Shown here: piece by piece, positions 7,261-13,743 of the stretch
How positions within the stretch are numbered: the first letter of the stretch is position 1
Layout: the number at the start of each line of letters is the position of its first letter
Assembly (NCBI GenBank): GCA_002428055.1
Contig: DIZY01000092.1
Location: 1-13,771 of the forward strand
Direction of reading: 5' to 3'
DNA: 13,771 nucleotides
Origin: Helicobacteraceae bacterium UBA6016
GTDB taxonomy: Bacteria; Campylobacterota; Campylobacteria; Campylobacterales; UBA6016
Made by a program: the position numbers and the translations under genes
The notes under the pieces: generated by a model
What the model saw: only the letters and a program-made list of their open reading frames with translations
Database searches by the model: none
What the model was told of the DNA's origin: nothing

Positions 7261-7272
7261 ATAGTTGTGGGA

Positions 7273-8799
7273 TTACTGTAGCAGTTTCAATACATTTTGC
7301 TGTACCGTGTTAGCTTGCGCCATCGCAAACGAACCGGATTGCGCTAGAATATTTCTTTTTGAGAAGTTTGCAGACTCTTCCGCAAAGTCGACATCTCTAA
7401 TTTGCGATTCTGCTGACAAAACAGATACTCTGGTAACAGAAATATTATTAATAGTAACCGTCAACTGTTGTTGCGCCGAACCAAGGTCCGCTCTAATTTT
7501 ATCTAGAAGCTTCATTGCGGACTCTGCAATATCCATAACCATCATAGCGCCGGTTCTTGTTGTAACACCAGAGCCTAGATATGTTGCAGCTGCTCCAGAT
7601 TCTGCGGCGTTAGCATACGCTCCTGCTGCGTTTCCGTTTGTCGCTAGGAAGTTACCCCTTACATCCCTTAAGTTTATATTGGCAGATACGCCTGCTGAAT
7701 TAAGGTTTGTGGTCAGATAGCTTCTAGAGTCTGTTACGATAATATCTTTTGAGCTAAGCCCAACAAGGGTCAGCCTTCCGAAGTTGCTAGTATTCAGCGC
7801 CGCCGTTGTGGCTCCTGACATTTTAAGACCCAAAACGCCAGGTGATTCATAGATACCACCCGCACTTCCTGTTTGAACCTGAATACCTCTGCCGTCCGTT
7901 GAAGTTAGGTTTAGTCTACCCATAATGTCAACGCTCGCATATACGCCAGTTTGGTGTGTAACGGCATTTATAGCATTTACTAGGTTTCCGTTCGAGTCGC
8001 TCGCTTTCATATTTAGTACATCGCCTATTGTGATGCCGTTTATTCTAAGGTTTTTAACATCTCCGGCTGCTACGGCCGCAGAGCCTGTCGTAACAACCCT
8101 ATAGCTCGCTCTAATACCGGTTGAGTCCGACGCTTTATTAATAGCCTCTGCAAGTACTCCTAGACCTGTTCCGGCGGATGTTGAAATTGTTACACCTTGA
8201 AGCGTCGTGCTTGTGCCGTCTGCATTTGAAAAGACAAGCGCAGATATGCCCGAAGCGCTTATTGTGCTAGTTGTTTCATATCTTACGGAGCCAATCTTGT
8301 CAGAGCTTGTTGCGCCGATAGATGCTCTTACCGTTTGGTTTGAGTAGGCGCCAATTTGGAACTCTTTATTTGTAAAAGCACCGGACAAAAGACTCATACC
8401 GTTAAACGATGTTGTAGTAGCAATATTGTCAAGCTCTTCCATAAGTCTTACGATGTCGTTTTGAAGCGCTTGACGGGAAAGCATACTTTGACCGTCTTGC
8501 GCTGCCTGTGTTGCTTTGACCTTTATCGTGTCAAGGATTTTAATCTGCTCATCCATCGCCTTATCGGCAGTTTGAATAATACCGATTGCATCGTTTGAAT
8601 TTCTGACCGCTTGACCTAGCGCATTTGCTTGAGACTTCAAGCTATCCGCAATTGACATACCGGAAGCATCATCTGCTGCAGTATTAATTCTAAGGCCGCT
8701 TGATAGTTTTGATAAAGCGCTATCGATCTCTCTATTGTTCATAACCCCGTAATTGTGCGCATTCATTGCTGCGACATTTGTATTGATTCTGAAGCCCAT
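7273..8799 (-). CDS. flaB: Flagellin B, sigma-54 dependent
   Basis: This second flagellin has 508 residues with the same plan as FlaA: MGFRINTN start, D0/D1 helices with KVKATQAA, a Ser/Thr/Ala-rich centre with IN-type motifs (AEAINKASDSTGI and VNAINAVTHQTGV; GRLNLTS and GRLTLVG), and a C-terminus ending VQQNVLKLLQ. The ATG at 8799 is chosen because it gives the universal flagellin N-terminus and has AAAGG 7 bases upstream; a TTG two codons earlier is rejected. The gene lies opposite to flaA, and the two share long identical DNA blocks in their conserved ends. Its sigma-54 promoter implies expression before the sigma-28 flagellin, so it would lie nearer the hook, as FlaB does in H. pylori. 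It is probably glycosylated by Maf. The symbol is by analogy. Confidence 0.96.
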   Translation of the reverse strand: MGFRINTNVAAMNAHNYGVMNNREIDSALSKLSSGLRINTAADDASGMSIADSLKSQANALGQAVRNSNDAIGIIQTADKAMDEQIKILDTIKVKATQAAQDGQSMLSRQALQNDIVRLMEELDNIATTTSFNGMSLLSGAFTNKEFQIGAYSNQTVRASIGATSSDKIGSVRYETTSTISASGISALVFSNADGTSTTLQGVTISTSAGTGLGVLAEAINKASDSTGIRASYRVVTTGSAAVAAGDVKNLRINGITIGDVLNMKASDSNGNLVNAINAVTHQTGVYASVDIMGRLNLTSTDGRGIQVQTGSAGGIYESPGVLGLKMSGATTAALNTSNFGRLTLVGLSSKDIIVTDSRSYLTTNLNSAGVSANINLRDVRGNFLATNGNAAGAYANAAESGAAATYLGSGVTTRTGAMMVMDIAESAMKLLDKIRADLGSAQQQLTVTINNISVTRVSVLSAESQIRDVDFAEESANFSKRNILAQSGSFAMAQANTVQQNVLKLLQ

Positions 8800-8831
8800 C
8801 TTCAAACCTTTACTTGAATTTTTATGAGTTT

Positions 8832-8850
8832 AAAGCACATAGCGTTCCAA
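8832..8850 (-). promoter_or_regulatory. Sigma-54 (RpoN) promoter of flaB
   Basis: On the minus strand TTGGAACG and TGCTTT place GG and GC exactly 10 bases apart, the hallmark of RpoN promoters. Transcription should start near 8823, about 24 bases before the flaB ATG. RpoN-dependent flaB is known in Campylobacter and Helicobacter. Confidence 0.9.
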
Positions 8851-8881
8851 CTTTTTAAATTGCCGTAAACTATAATGTTTT

Positions 8882-8912
8882 CAAGGCTTTGCATAGCCTT
8901 TGATAAGCCTTG
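8882..8912. promoter_or_regulatory. Nested inverted repeats between flaB and the surA-like gene
   Basis: CAAGGCTT at 8882-8889 and AAGCCTTG at 8905-8912 form a perfect 8-bp inverted repeat. A competing copy AGCCTT at 8895-8900 can pair with AAGGCT at 8883-8888. The element lies about 60-90 bases upstream of the flaB start site, where RpoN activators often bind, and just upstream of the surA-like gene. It could be an operator, an enhancer site or a leader hairpin; the sequence alone does not decide. Confidence 0.45.
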
Positions 8913-8931
8913 TTTTAAAAGATAAATGTAG

Positions 8932-8937
8932 TAAAAT
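8932..8937 (+). promoter_or_regulatory. Possible -10 box of the surA-like gene
   Basis: TAAAAT stands 31 bases before the ATG, with TTGTTT 15 bases further upstream as a poor -35. A perfect TATAAT at 8871-8876 is an alternative and would place the nested repeats in the transcript leader. Confidence 0.3.
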
Positions 8938-8967
8938 GGACTAAATTAACTCACAGGGAATACTTAA

Positions 8968-9801
8968 ATGAAGAAAATGTTTTTGCTAAGTTTTGCCGCC
9001 GCATGCGTACTAAATGCCGGAACTGTAGACGGTATTGCATTGACGGTAAACGGCAAAGTAATAACAATGTATGAGATAGTAAAACTAAGCGAACAAAATA
9101 AGATTTCTAGGCAAGAAGCAATAGAGATTCTGGTGGAAAAAAAGCTAGAAGAGACGGAGTTGGCTAAGCAAAATATAAAAGTCGATGATTTTGATGTCCA
9201 AAAAAAGATTGAGCAGATAGCCTCTTCAAACGGTCTGTCGCTTTCTGATTTTAAAAGTGCACTTTTAGCTAGACATATAAACTATATGGATTACAAAAAT
9301 GAAGTAAAAAGTAAAATGGCAAAAGAGAGGCTTTTGCAAAAGATAACATATCAAAAGTTTGCGCCAGTAGATGAAAAAGATTTGAAATTGTATTTTGAAA
9401 ACAATAAACAAGAGTTTGCAACTCCTGCGAAAATAGAAGCGCTGCAATATTCGTCAAAAGATAAAAATGCACTTGAAAGAGCGGTATTGTCGCCAATGTC
9501 AAATGAGCCGTCTATTGCCAAAGAAGAGGTTGTGATAGATACAAAAACCCTTGATGCATCTCTTTTGTATGTGCTTAAAAATACAAAAGACGGCTCTTTT
9601 ACACAGATTATGCCGGTAAAAGACCGTTTTGTCGCTTTCTATATCAAGGATAAAAAAGAGTTTGGAGCGCCTGAGTTTGAGAGTGTAAGAAACGAGGTTG
9701 TTGAGAAGTTGTCCGGTAAAAAAGAGGAAACAGCTATTAAAGATTATTTTGAGAAAGCAAAAGCTTCGGCTAAAATCAAGGTAATTAGATTGCCAAACTA
9801 A
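8968..9801 (+). CDS. SurA-like periplasmic chaperone / peptidyl-prolyl isomerase family
   Basis: The 277-residue product starts with a signal peptide (KK, hydrophobic core, probable cleavage after A17 in LNA). It then shows the SurA N-terminal pattern VDGIALTVNGKVITMYEI and long amphipathic helices to about residue 140. A region at about 142-235 (KIEALQY to FVAFYIKDKKEF) resembles a reduced parvulin domain without the usual GGDLGW core. A C-terminal helix returns to the chaperone fold. Such proteins escort outer-membrane proteins across the periplasm. By size and location next to accC it corresponds to C. jejuni Cj1289 as I recall it. AGGGA precedes the ATG by 8 bases. Isomerase activity is doubtful; a chaperone role is more likely. 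It is transcribed away from flaB and ends at a shared terminator. Confidence 0.85.
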   Translation: MKKMFLLSFAAACVLNAGTVDGIALTVNGKVITMYEIVKLSEQNKISRQEAIEILVEKKLEETELAKQNIKVDDFDVQKKIEQIASSNGLSLSDFKSALLARHINYMDYKNEVKSKMAKERLLQKITYQKFAPVDEKDLKLYFENNKQEFATPAKIEALQYSSKDKNALERAVLSPMSNEPSIAKEEVVIDTKTLDASLLYVLKNTKDGSFTQIMPVKDRFVAFYIKDKKEFGAPEFESVRNEVVEKLSGKKEETAIKDYFEKAKASAKIKVIRLPN

Positions 9802-9802
9802 C

Positions 9803-9830
9803 AACTCAAAGGAGATTCCTCCTTTGAGTT
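9803..9830. terminator. Bidirectional hairpin between convergent genes
   Basis: A perfect 12-bp stem (9803-9814 with 9819-9830) with an ATTC loop fills the gap between the surA-like stop at 9801 and the stop of the minus-strand 140-residue gene at 9830. U-tracts are short on both sides, but the strong stem and convergent position make a terminator for both genes likely. Confidence 0.82.
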
Positions 9831-10252
9831 TATGCTAGTAGTGTTGCCGCTTTTGTTCCTAGGTAATCAAAGTTGTGCAGGTTTGAAGCGCTGGTGCCGT
9901 ATAGTTTTGATTTGACTGCCTCTACGCTGTAATCGTTCTTGCTCTCATTTGTAGCTGAAAAACTTTTTGTTAGCATCTCTTTTAATGATGCTGTTATATT
10001 TCTGAGATCTTTTACGGCTTCTTCCATTTTATCCCCGCTGATTTTTTGTAAAGAGTTTTCAGCCAAGCCTATTCCTAGCATTGTGTCATTGATAGCTTTT
10101 ACATCGCTTACAAAGGCTGCATTTTTAGCCAAAAGAACATTTTCGGTAGGAGCTATGCTGCTTACCGCTTCGCTCTTCTCTTTTTCAACTTTTTTGTCGT
10201 TTTGAAGCTGTTTTGCGCCGTATTCTGTAACTCTATATTCGCCTATCTTCAT
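9830..10252 (-). CDS. Unrecognised 140-residue protein with sigma-54-like upstream element
   Basis: I do not recognise this family. The product has no signal peptide, no membrane segment and no cysteine. Residues 1-35 are charged and probably flexible. Residues 45-100 form a predicted amphipathic helix or coil (VKAINDTMLGIGLAENSLQK, then DKMEEAVKDLRNITASLKEM). The tail holds several Asn, Tyr and Gly residues and ends AATLLA. The segment ND-MLGIGLAE--L resembles the flagellin and FlgL helix ND-IG--Q-AD-A, but this is weak. AAAGG stands 8 bases before the ATG, and a near-consensus RpoN promoter lies 32-50 bases upstream. It could be a small flagellar or flagellum-coexpressed protein. It also lies 50 bases behind accC and may be co-transcribed with accB-accC. 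No FlaG motif was found. Confidence 0.85.
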   Translation of the reverse strand: MKIGEYRVTEYGAKQLQNDKKVEKEKSEAVSSIAPTENVLLAKNAAFVSDVKAINDTMLGIGLAENSLQKISGDKMEEAVKDLRNITASLKEMLTKSFSATNESKNDYSVEAVKSKLYGTSASNLHNFDYLGTKAATLLA

Positions 10253-10283
10253 CTCTTACGCCTTTGGATAATTTTGTAAAAGT

Positions 10284-10302
10284 AAAACAAAATTCGTTCC
10301 AA
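10284..10302 (-). promoter_or_regulatory. Sigma-54-like promoter upstream of the 140-residue gene
   Basis: On the minus strand TTGGAACG is followed, at the same spacing as in flaB, by TGTTTT instead of TGCTTT. GG and GT are separated by 10 bases, so the only core deviation is C to T in the -12 GC. The predicted start, near 10275, is about 23 bases before the ATG, as for flaB. The element begins immediately after the accC stop. Confidence 0.55.
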
Positions 10303-11649
10303 TTAACCTTTATAGTTTTCTAAATATTTCGTATCATAGTTATTTGACGCAAAATCAGGGTTTGCCATCATTTTTTTATGAAAATCTATAGTGGTCTTAA
10401 TTCCACCCACTTCAAACTCTCTGAGCGCCTCTTGCATTTTTGCGATAGCTCTTTCTCTGTTTTCGCCCCATACTATGAGCTTGCCTATTAGGGAGTCGTA
10501 ATGCGGAGGTACTATGTATCCGGTATAGCAGTGGCTATCTACTCTTATATTTCTACCGCCCGGTACTATCCACTGTTTTATTTTGCCAGGATTTGGAAGG
10601 AACTTTATCGGGTCTTCCGCTGTAATCCTACACTCTATTGCGTGTCCTTTTAGCTCTATGGTATCTTGCGACGGAAGTTCTTCGCCCTCTGCTACTTTTA
10701 TCATTAGCTCTATAATATCAACGCCGGATACCATCTCGCTTACGGGGTGCTCGACTTGAAGTCTTGTGTTCATTTCCATAAAATAGAAGTTTTTATTTTC
10801 ATCCGCCAAAAACTCAAAAGTTCCCGCATTTTCATATTTTATGTACTTTGTAGCTTGAACTGCAGTTTTGTGAAGCTCTTGCCTTGTCTTTTCATCCAAT
10901 AGTATTGCCGGAGACTCTTCTATTAGTTTTTGGTGTCTTCTCTGAAGCGAACAGTCTCTCTCTCCAAGATGAAGAACATTGCCGTATTTGTCGGCGATGA
11001 TTTGCATCTCTATATGTCTAGGTTTTTTGATGTATTTTTCCATATATATTGAGCCGTCACCAAAAGCGCCCTCCGCTTCGCTTGACGCCGCAAGATACGC
11101 ATTTTCAAGGTAGCTTTCGTCTTCTACGACTCTCATACCGCGACCGCCGCCGCCGGCAGAGGCTTTCATAATTACGGGATAGCCTATCTCTGCTGCTACC
11201 TTTTTGGCGTCATCCATATTTGTGATAATGCCGTCAGAGCCTGGAATTACAGGTATTCCGGCCGCTCTCATTACATCTTTTGCTTTTGACTTATCGCTCA
11301 TAAGATTCATAACCGTAGTTGACGGACCAATAAACGCTATGCCGTGTTTTTCACACACTTCTACAAAATGCTCATTTTCGGACAAAAATCCATATCCTGG
11401 GAATATCGCATCTGCGTCAGTTACTTCTGCAGCCGCTATAATTGCCGGAATGTTTAGATAGCTTTGCGCCGATTTCTCACCACCTATACAAACCGCTGCA
11501 TCTGCATATTTGAGATACAATGCATCCCTATCCGCCGTTGAATAAACGGCAATCGCCACTTTGCCCATCTCTTTTATTGTTCTGATTGCTCTTAGCGCTA
11601 TTTCGCCTCTGTTTGCTACAAGTATTCTTTTTATTTCTTTTTTTGCCAC
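10303..11649 (-). CDS. accC: Acetyl-CoA carboxylase biotin carboxylase subunit AccC
   Basis: AccC carboxylates the biotin on AccB with ATP and bicarbonate, the first half of the malonyl-CoA forming reaction in fatty acid synthesis. The 448-residue product has the biotin carboxylase N-terminal domain (RILVANRGEIALR, residues 8-20), the ATP-grasp glycine loop GGGGRGM at 166-172, HQK at 239-241, the active-site stretch MEMNTRLQVEHPVSE at 291-305, and the usual C-terminal domain. Length is typical of the single-subunit bacterial enzyme. The start is GTG at 11649 with GAGAAGG upstream, inside the accB end; only 4 bases separate it from the accB stop. It forms an operon with accB and may read on into the 140-residue gene. 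The carboxyltransferase genes accA/accD are not in the window. Confidence 0.97.
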   Translation of the reverse strand: MAKKEIKRILVANRGEIALRAIRTIKEMGKVAIAVYSTADRDALYLKYADAAVCIGGEKSAQSYLNIPAIIAAAEVTDADAIFPGYGFLSENEHFVEVCEKHGIAFIGPSTTVMNLMSDKSKAKDVMRAAGIPVIPGSDGIITNMDDAKKVAAEIGYPVIMKASAGGGGRGMRVVEDESYLENAYLAASSEAEGAFGDGSIYMEKYIKKPRHIEMQIIADKYGNVLHLGERDCSLQRRHQKLIEESPAILLDEKTRQELHKTAVQATKYIKYENAGTFEFLADENKNFYFMEMNTRLQVEHPVSEMVSGVDIIELMIKVAEGEELPSQDTIELKGHAIECRITAEDPIKFLPNPGKIKQWIVPGGRNIRVDSHCYTGYIVPPHYDSLIGKLIVWGENRERAIAKMQEALREFEVGGIKTTIDFHKKMMANPDFASNNYDTKYLENYKG

Positions 11650-11653
11650 TGAT

Positions 11654-12106
11654 TTACGCCTTCTCTACTCTAAATAACGGCATGTCGTACTCTACCGGTT
11701 GCCCGTCTGCAACACATACCTCTAGGATTTTGCAGTCAAACTCTGCTTCTATTTCGTTCATTATTTTCATAGCCTCTATGATTGCCAGAGGTTGACCTTT
11801 TCTGATCACATCCCCTGCTTTTGCATAAGGAGCTGAATCTGGAGATGGTGCGGTATAAAATGTACCCACCATTGGGGAGGTAATTATTTCACCTTTTGCT
11901 ACCGGCGCAGCTGCCGTGCCTTCTTGTTCTGTGCTTACAGGCTGAACAGATTGTGTCTGTTGCAGTTGTTTTGGAGCAGCAACTGAAATTACCTCGGTTG
12001 TCGCTTTCTCAAGGTCTATCGAGAAGTCCTCTTTTGCTATTTTTATTTTAGTAACGGAGCTTTTATCGAATATCTTTATCAGCTCTTTTATGTTTTCAAA
12101 TTCCAT
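11654..12106 (-). CDS. accB: Biotin carboxyl carrier protein AccB
   Basis: AccB carries the biotin that AccC carboxylates and the AccAD transferase discharges. The 150-residue product has a helical N-terminal segment (MEFENIKELIKIF, 1-13), a linker rich in Ala, Pro, Gln and Thr at about 38-72, and a C-terminal biotinyl domain at 73-149. The biotin-accepting lysine is K114 in EAMKIMNE (usual form EAMKMMN). GGAG stands 6 bases before the ATG. The gene heads the accB-accC operon and is divergent from dcd. Length and layout are normal for the family. It needs biotin made by BioB (44-892) and a BirA ligase, which is not in the window. Confidence 0.97.
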   Translation of the reverse strand: MEFENIKELIKIFDKSSVTKIKIAKEDFSIDLEKATTEVISVAAPKQLQQTQSVQPVSTEQEGTAAAPVAKGEIITSPMVGTFYTAPSPDSAPYAKAGDVIRKGQPLAIIEAMKIMNEIEAEFDCKILEVCVADGQPVEYDMPLFRVEKA

Positions 12107-12138
12107 ATTTATCTCCGATTGATTAGGTAATTAGTCGT

Positions 12139-12147
12139 ATAATAGCA
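12139..12147 (-). promoter_or_regulatory. Extended -10 promoter element of accB-accC
   Basis: On the minus strand TGCTATTAT fits an extended -10 (TG-N-TATAAT type) behind a T-rich run, typical of epsilonproteobacterial sigma-70 promoters. It lies about 33 bases before the accB ATG. On the plus strand the overlapping TATAAT at 12138-12143 may serve dcd, so divergent promoters may share the same few bases. Confidence 0.5.
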
Positions 12148-12184
12148 CAAAAAGCGATAAAAAATTAAATTTTGTGGGTTGGGC

Positions 12185-12748
12185 ATGGGATTAAAACAAG
12201 ATAGTTGGATAAGAGAAAAGGCGCAAAACGAGGGGATGATAGAGCCTTTCGTCGAGGGGCTGACGACGCAGGGAGTGGTTAGCTTTGGGCTTAGCTCGTA
12301 CGGCTATGATATTCGTGTTAGCAATGAGTTTAAGATATTTACTAATATTAATGCGACAGTGGTAGATCCGAAACATTTTGATAGTGCGAATGTTGTAGAT
12401 TTTGTCGGCGACATCTGTATCGTTCCGCCAAACTCTTTTGCATTAGCCAGAACTATTGAGTATTTTAAAATTCCGAGAAATGTACTTGCTATTTGTCTTG
12501 GCAAAAGCACATACGCAAGATGCGGAATAATAGTGAATGTAACCCCTTTTGAGCCTGAATTTGAAGGGCATATTACGATAGAAATATCAAATACTACGCC
12601 GCTTCCGGCAAAAATATATGCCAACGAAGGGATAGCGCAGGTTCTTTTCTTGGAAGGCGATGAGGCTTGTGAGACTAGCTATAAAGATAGAAGCGGCAAG
12701 TATCACGGGCAGACCGGCATTACTCTTCCGAAAGTAGTGGAGGCTTAA
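12185..12748 (+). CDS. dcd: dCTP deaminase
   Basis: Dcd deaminates dCTP to dUTP, feeding dTMP synthesis. The 187-residue product has the conserved YGYDIRV segment at 39-45, the GKSTYARCG motif at 106-114 (Ser108 and Arg112, corresponding to the RSSxxR region of E. coli Dcd), and the presumed catalytic Glu133 in HITIEISN. The Q-G-ITLP tail contacts nucleotide in relatives. The start ATG at 12185 yields MGLK, the family N-terminus in epsilonproteobacteria; the TTG two codons upstream is not preferred. The ribosome site is weak (only G-rich bases). The stop overlaps the pseB ATG by one base (TAATG), so translation is probably coupled. The order accC-accB-dcd-pseB-pseC is also that of C. jejuni as I recall it. 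The family relation to DUT-type enzymes leaves a bifunctional variant possible but unlikely. Confidence 0.95.
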   Translation: MGLKQDSWIREKAQNEGMIEPFVEGLTTQGVVSFGLSSYGYDIRVSNEFKIFTNINATVVDPKHFDSANVVDFVGDICIVPPNSFALARTIEYFKIPRNVLAICLGKSTYARCGIIVNVTPFEPEFEGHITIEISNTTPLPAKIYANEGIAQVLFLEGDEACETSYKDRSGKYHGQTGITLPKVVEA

Positions 12749-13743
12749 TGTTTGACGGAAAAACCATTCTTATTACCGGTGGTACGGGAAGTTTTGGTAA
12801 GAAATTTGTTAAAACCATCCTCGAAAGATACTCTCCTAAAAGAGTAATAGTCTATTCAAGAGACGAGTTAAAACAGTTTGAAATGGCGGCTGAATATAAT
12901 GCCTCTTGTATGCGCTATTTTATCGGCGATGTAAGAGATGCTGATAGGCTGAATAAAGCTATGGACGGCGTAGACTTTGTCGTGCATGCGGCGGCGCTCA
13001 AGCATGTGCCGATAGCCGAGTATAATCCAATGGAGTGCATCAAGACAAATATAAACGGCGCTCAAAATGTTATAGATGCCGCATTGACAAACAGTGTAGA
13101 AAAAGTCGTAGCGCTCTCTACCGATAAAGCGGCAAATCCTATTAATCTTTACGGCGCTACGAAGCTGGCAAGCGATAAGCTATTTGTTGCCGCAAACAAT
13201 ATCAAAGGCTCCAAAAAAACTTCATTTAGCGTTGTAAGATACGGCAATGTTGTAGGCTCAAGAGGTTCCGTTGTTCCTTTTTTCAAAAAACTTGTAGATG
13301 ATGGCGCAAAAGAGATACCTATTACCGATGCTAGAATGACGAGATTTTGGATAACGCTTGAAGAGGGTGTCGAGTTTGTACTTAGTAGCTTTAAGAGGAT
13401 GCAGGGTGGCGAAATTTTTGTGCCGAAAATTCCATCAATGAGGGTTGTGGATTTGGCTCTTGCTCTTGCGCCGAATCTGCCTACAAAGATTATCGGTATT
13501 CGTCCAGGTGAAAAGCTTCACGAGATAATGTGTCCTGCCGATGATAGTCATAGAACGATAGAATTTAACGACCATTTTGTGATAGAGCCTACAATTAAAT
13601 TTACCGATACGGAGCTTGACTACCGCACAAATCCTCTCGGCGAGAGCGGCAAAAGAGTGGAAGAGGGGTTTGAGTATAGCTCGGAGAAAAACGACTGGTG
13701 GCTCGGTAATGATGAGATGCTAAAGCTAATAGAGGGCGCATGA
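12748..13743 (+). CDS. pseB: UDP-GlcNAc 4,6-dehydratase (inverting) PseB
   Basis: PseB converts UDP-GlcNAc to the C5-inverted UDP-4-keto-6-deoxy-sugar, the first step toward CMP-pseudaminic acid, the sugar on flagellin in Campylobacter and Helicobacter. The 331-residue product is an extended short-chain dehydrogenase: NADP-binding TGGTGSFG at 10-17, the segment HAAALKHVPIAEYNP at 80-94, catalytic TDK at 125-127, and YGATK with Tyr135 and Lys139. The motif RYGNVVGSRGSVVPFF follows. Length equals that of the family (H. pylori FlaA1/PseB about 333). The ATG overlaps the dcd stop, and its own stop overlaps the pseC start as ATGA. The shared overlap with dcd ties the gene to a housekeeping transcript, so it is probably not under flagellar sigma factors alone. 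Identity is secure. Confidence 0.96.
   Translation: MFDGKTILITGGTGSFGKKFVKTILERYSPKRVIVYSRDELKQFEMAAEYNASCMRYFIGDVRDADRLNKAMDGVDFVVHAAALKHVPIAEYNPMECIKTNINGAQNVIDAALTNSVEKVVALSTDKAANPINLYGATKLASDKLFVAANNIKGSKKTSFSVVRYGNVVGSRGSVVPFFKKLVDDGAKEIPITDARMTRFWITLEEGVEFVLSSFKRMQGGEIFVPKIPSMRVVDLALALAPNLPTKIIGIRPGEKLHEIMCPADDSHRTIEFNDHFVIEPTIKFTDTELDYRTNPLGESGKRVEEGFEYSSEKNDWWLGNDEMLKLIEGA

Noticed and set aside
8968..9018. Lipoprotein signal (Cys13) in the surA-like protein
   Set aside because: The residue at -3 is Ala rather than Leu/Val/Ile, and a standard cleavage after Ala17 fits the SurA family better.
9830..10252. Calling the 140-residue gene flaG, fliS or flgM
   Set aside because: None of the motifs of those families could be seen; only a weak flagellin-like helix and the upstream element point to flagella.
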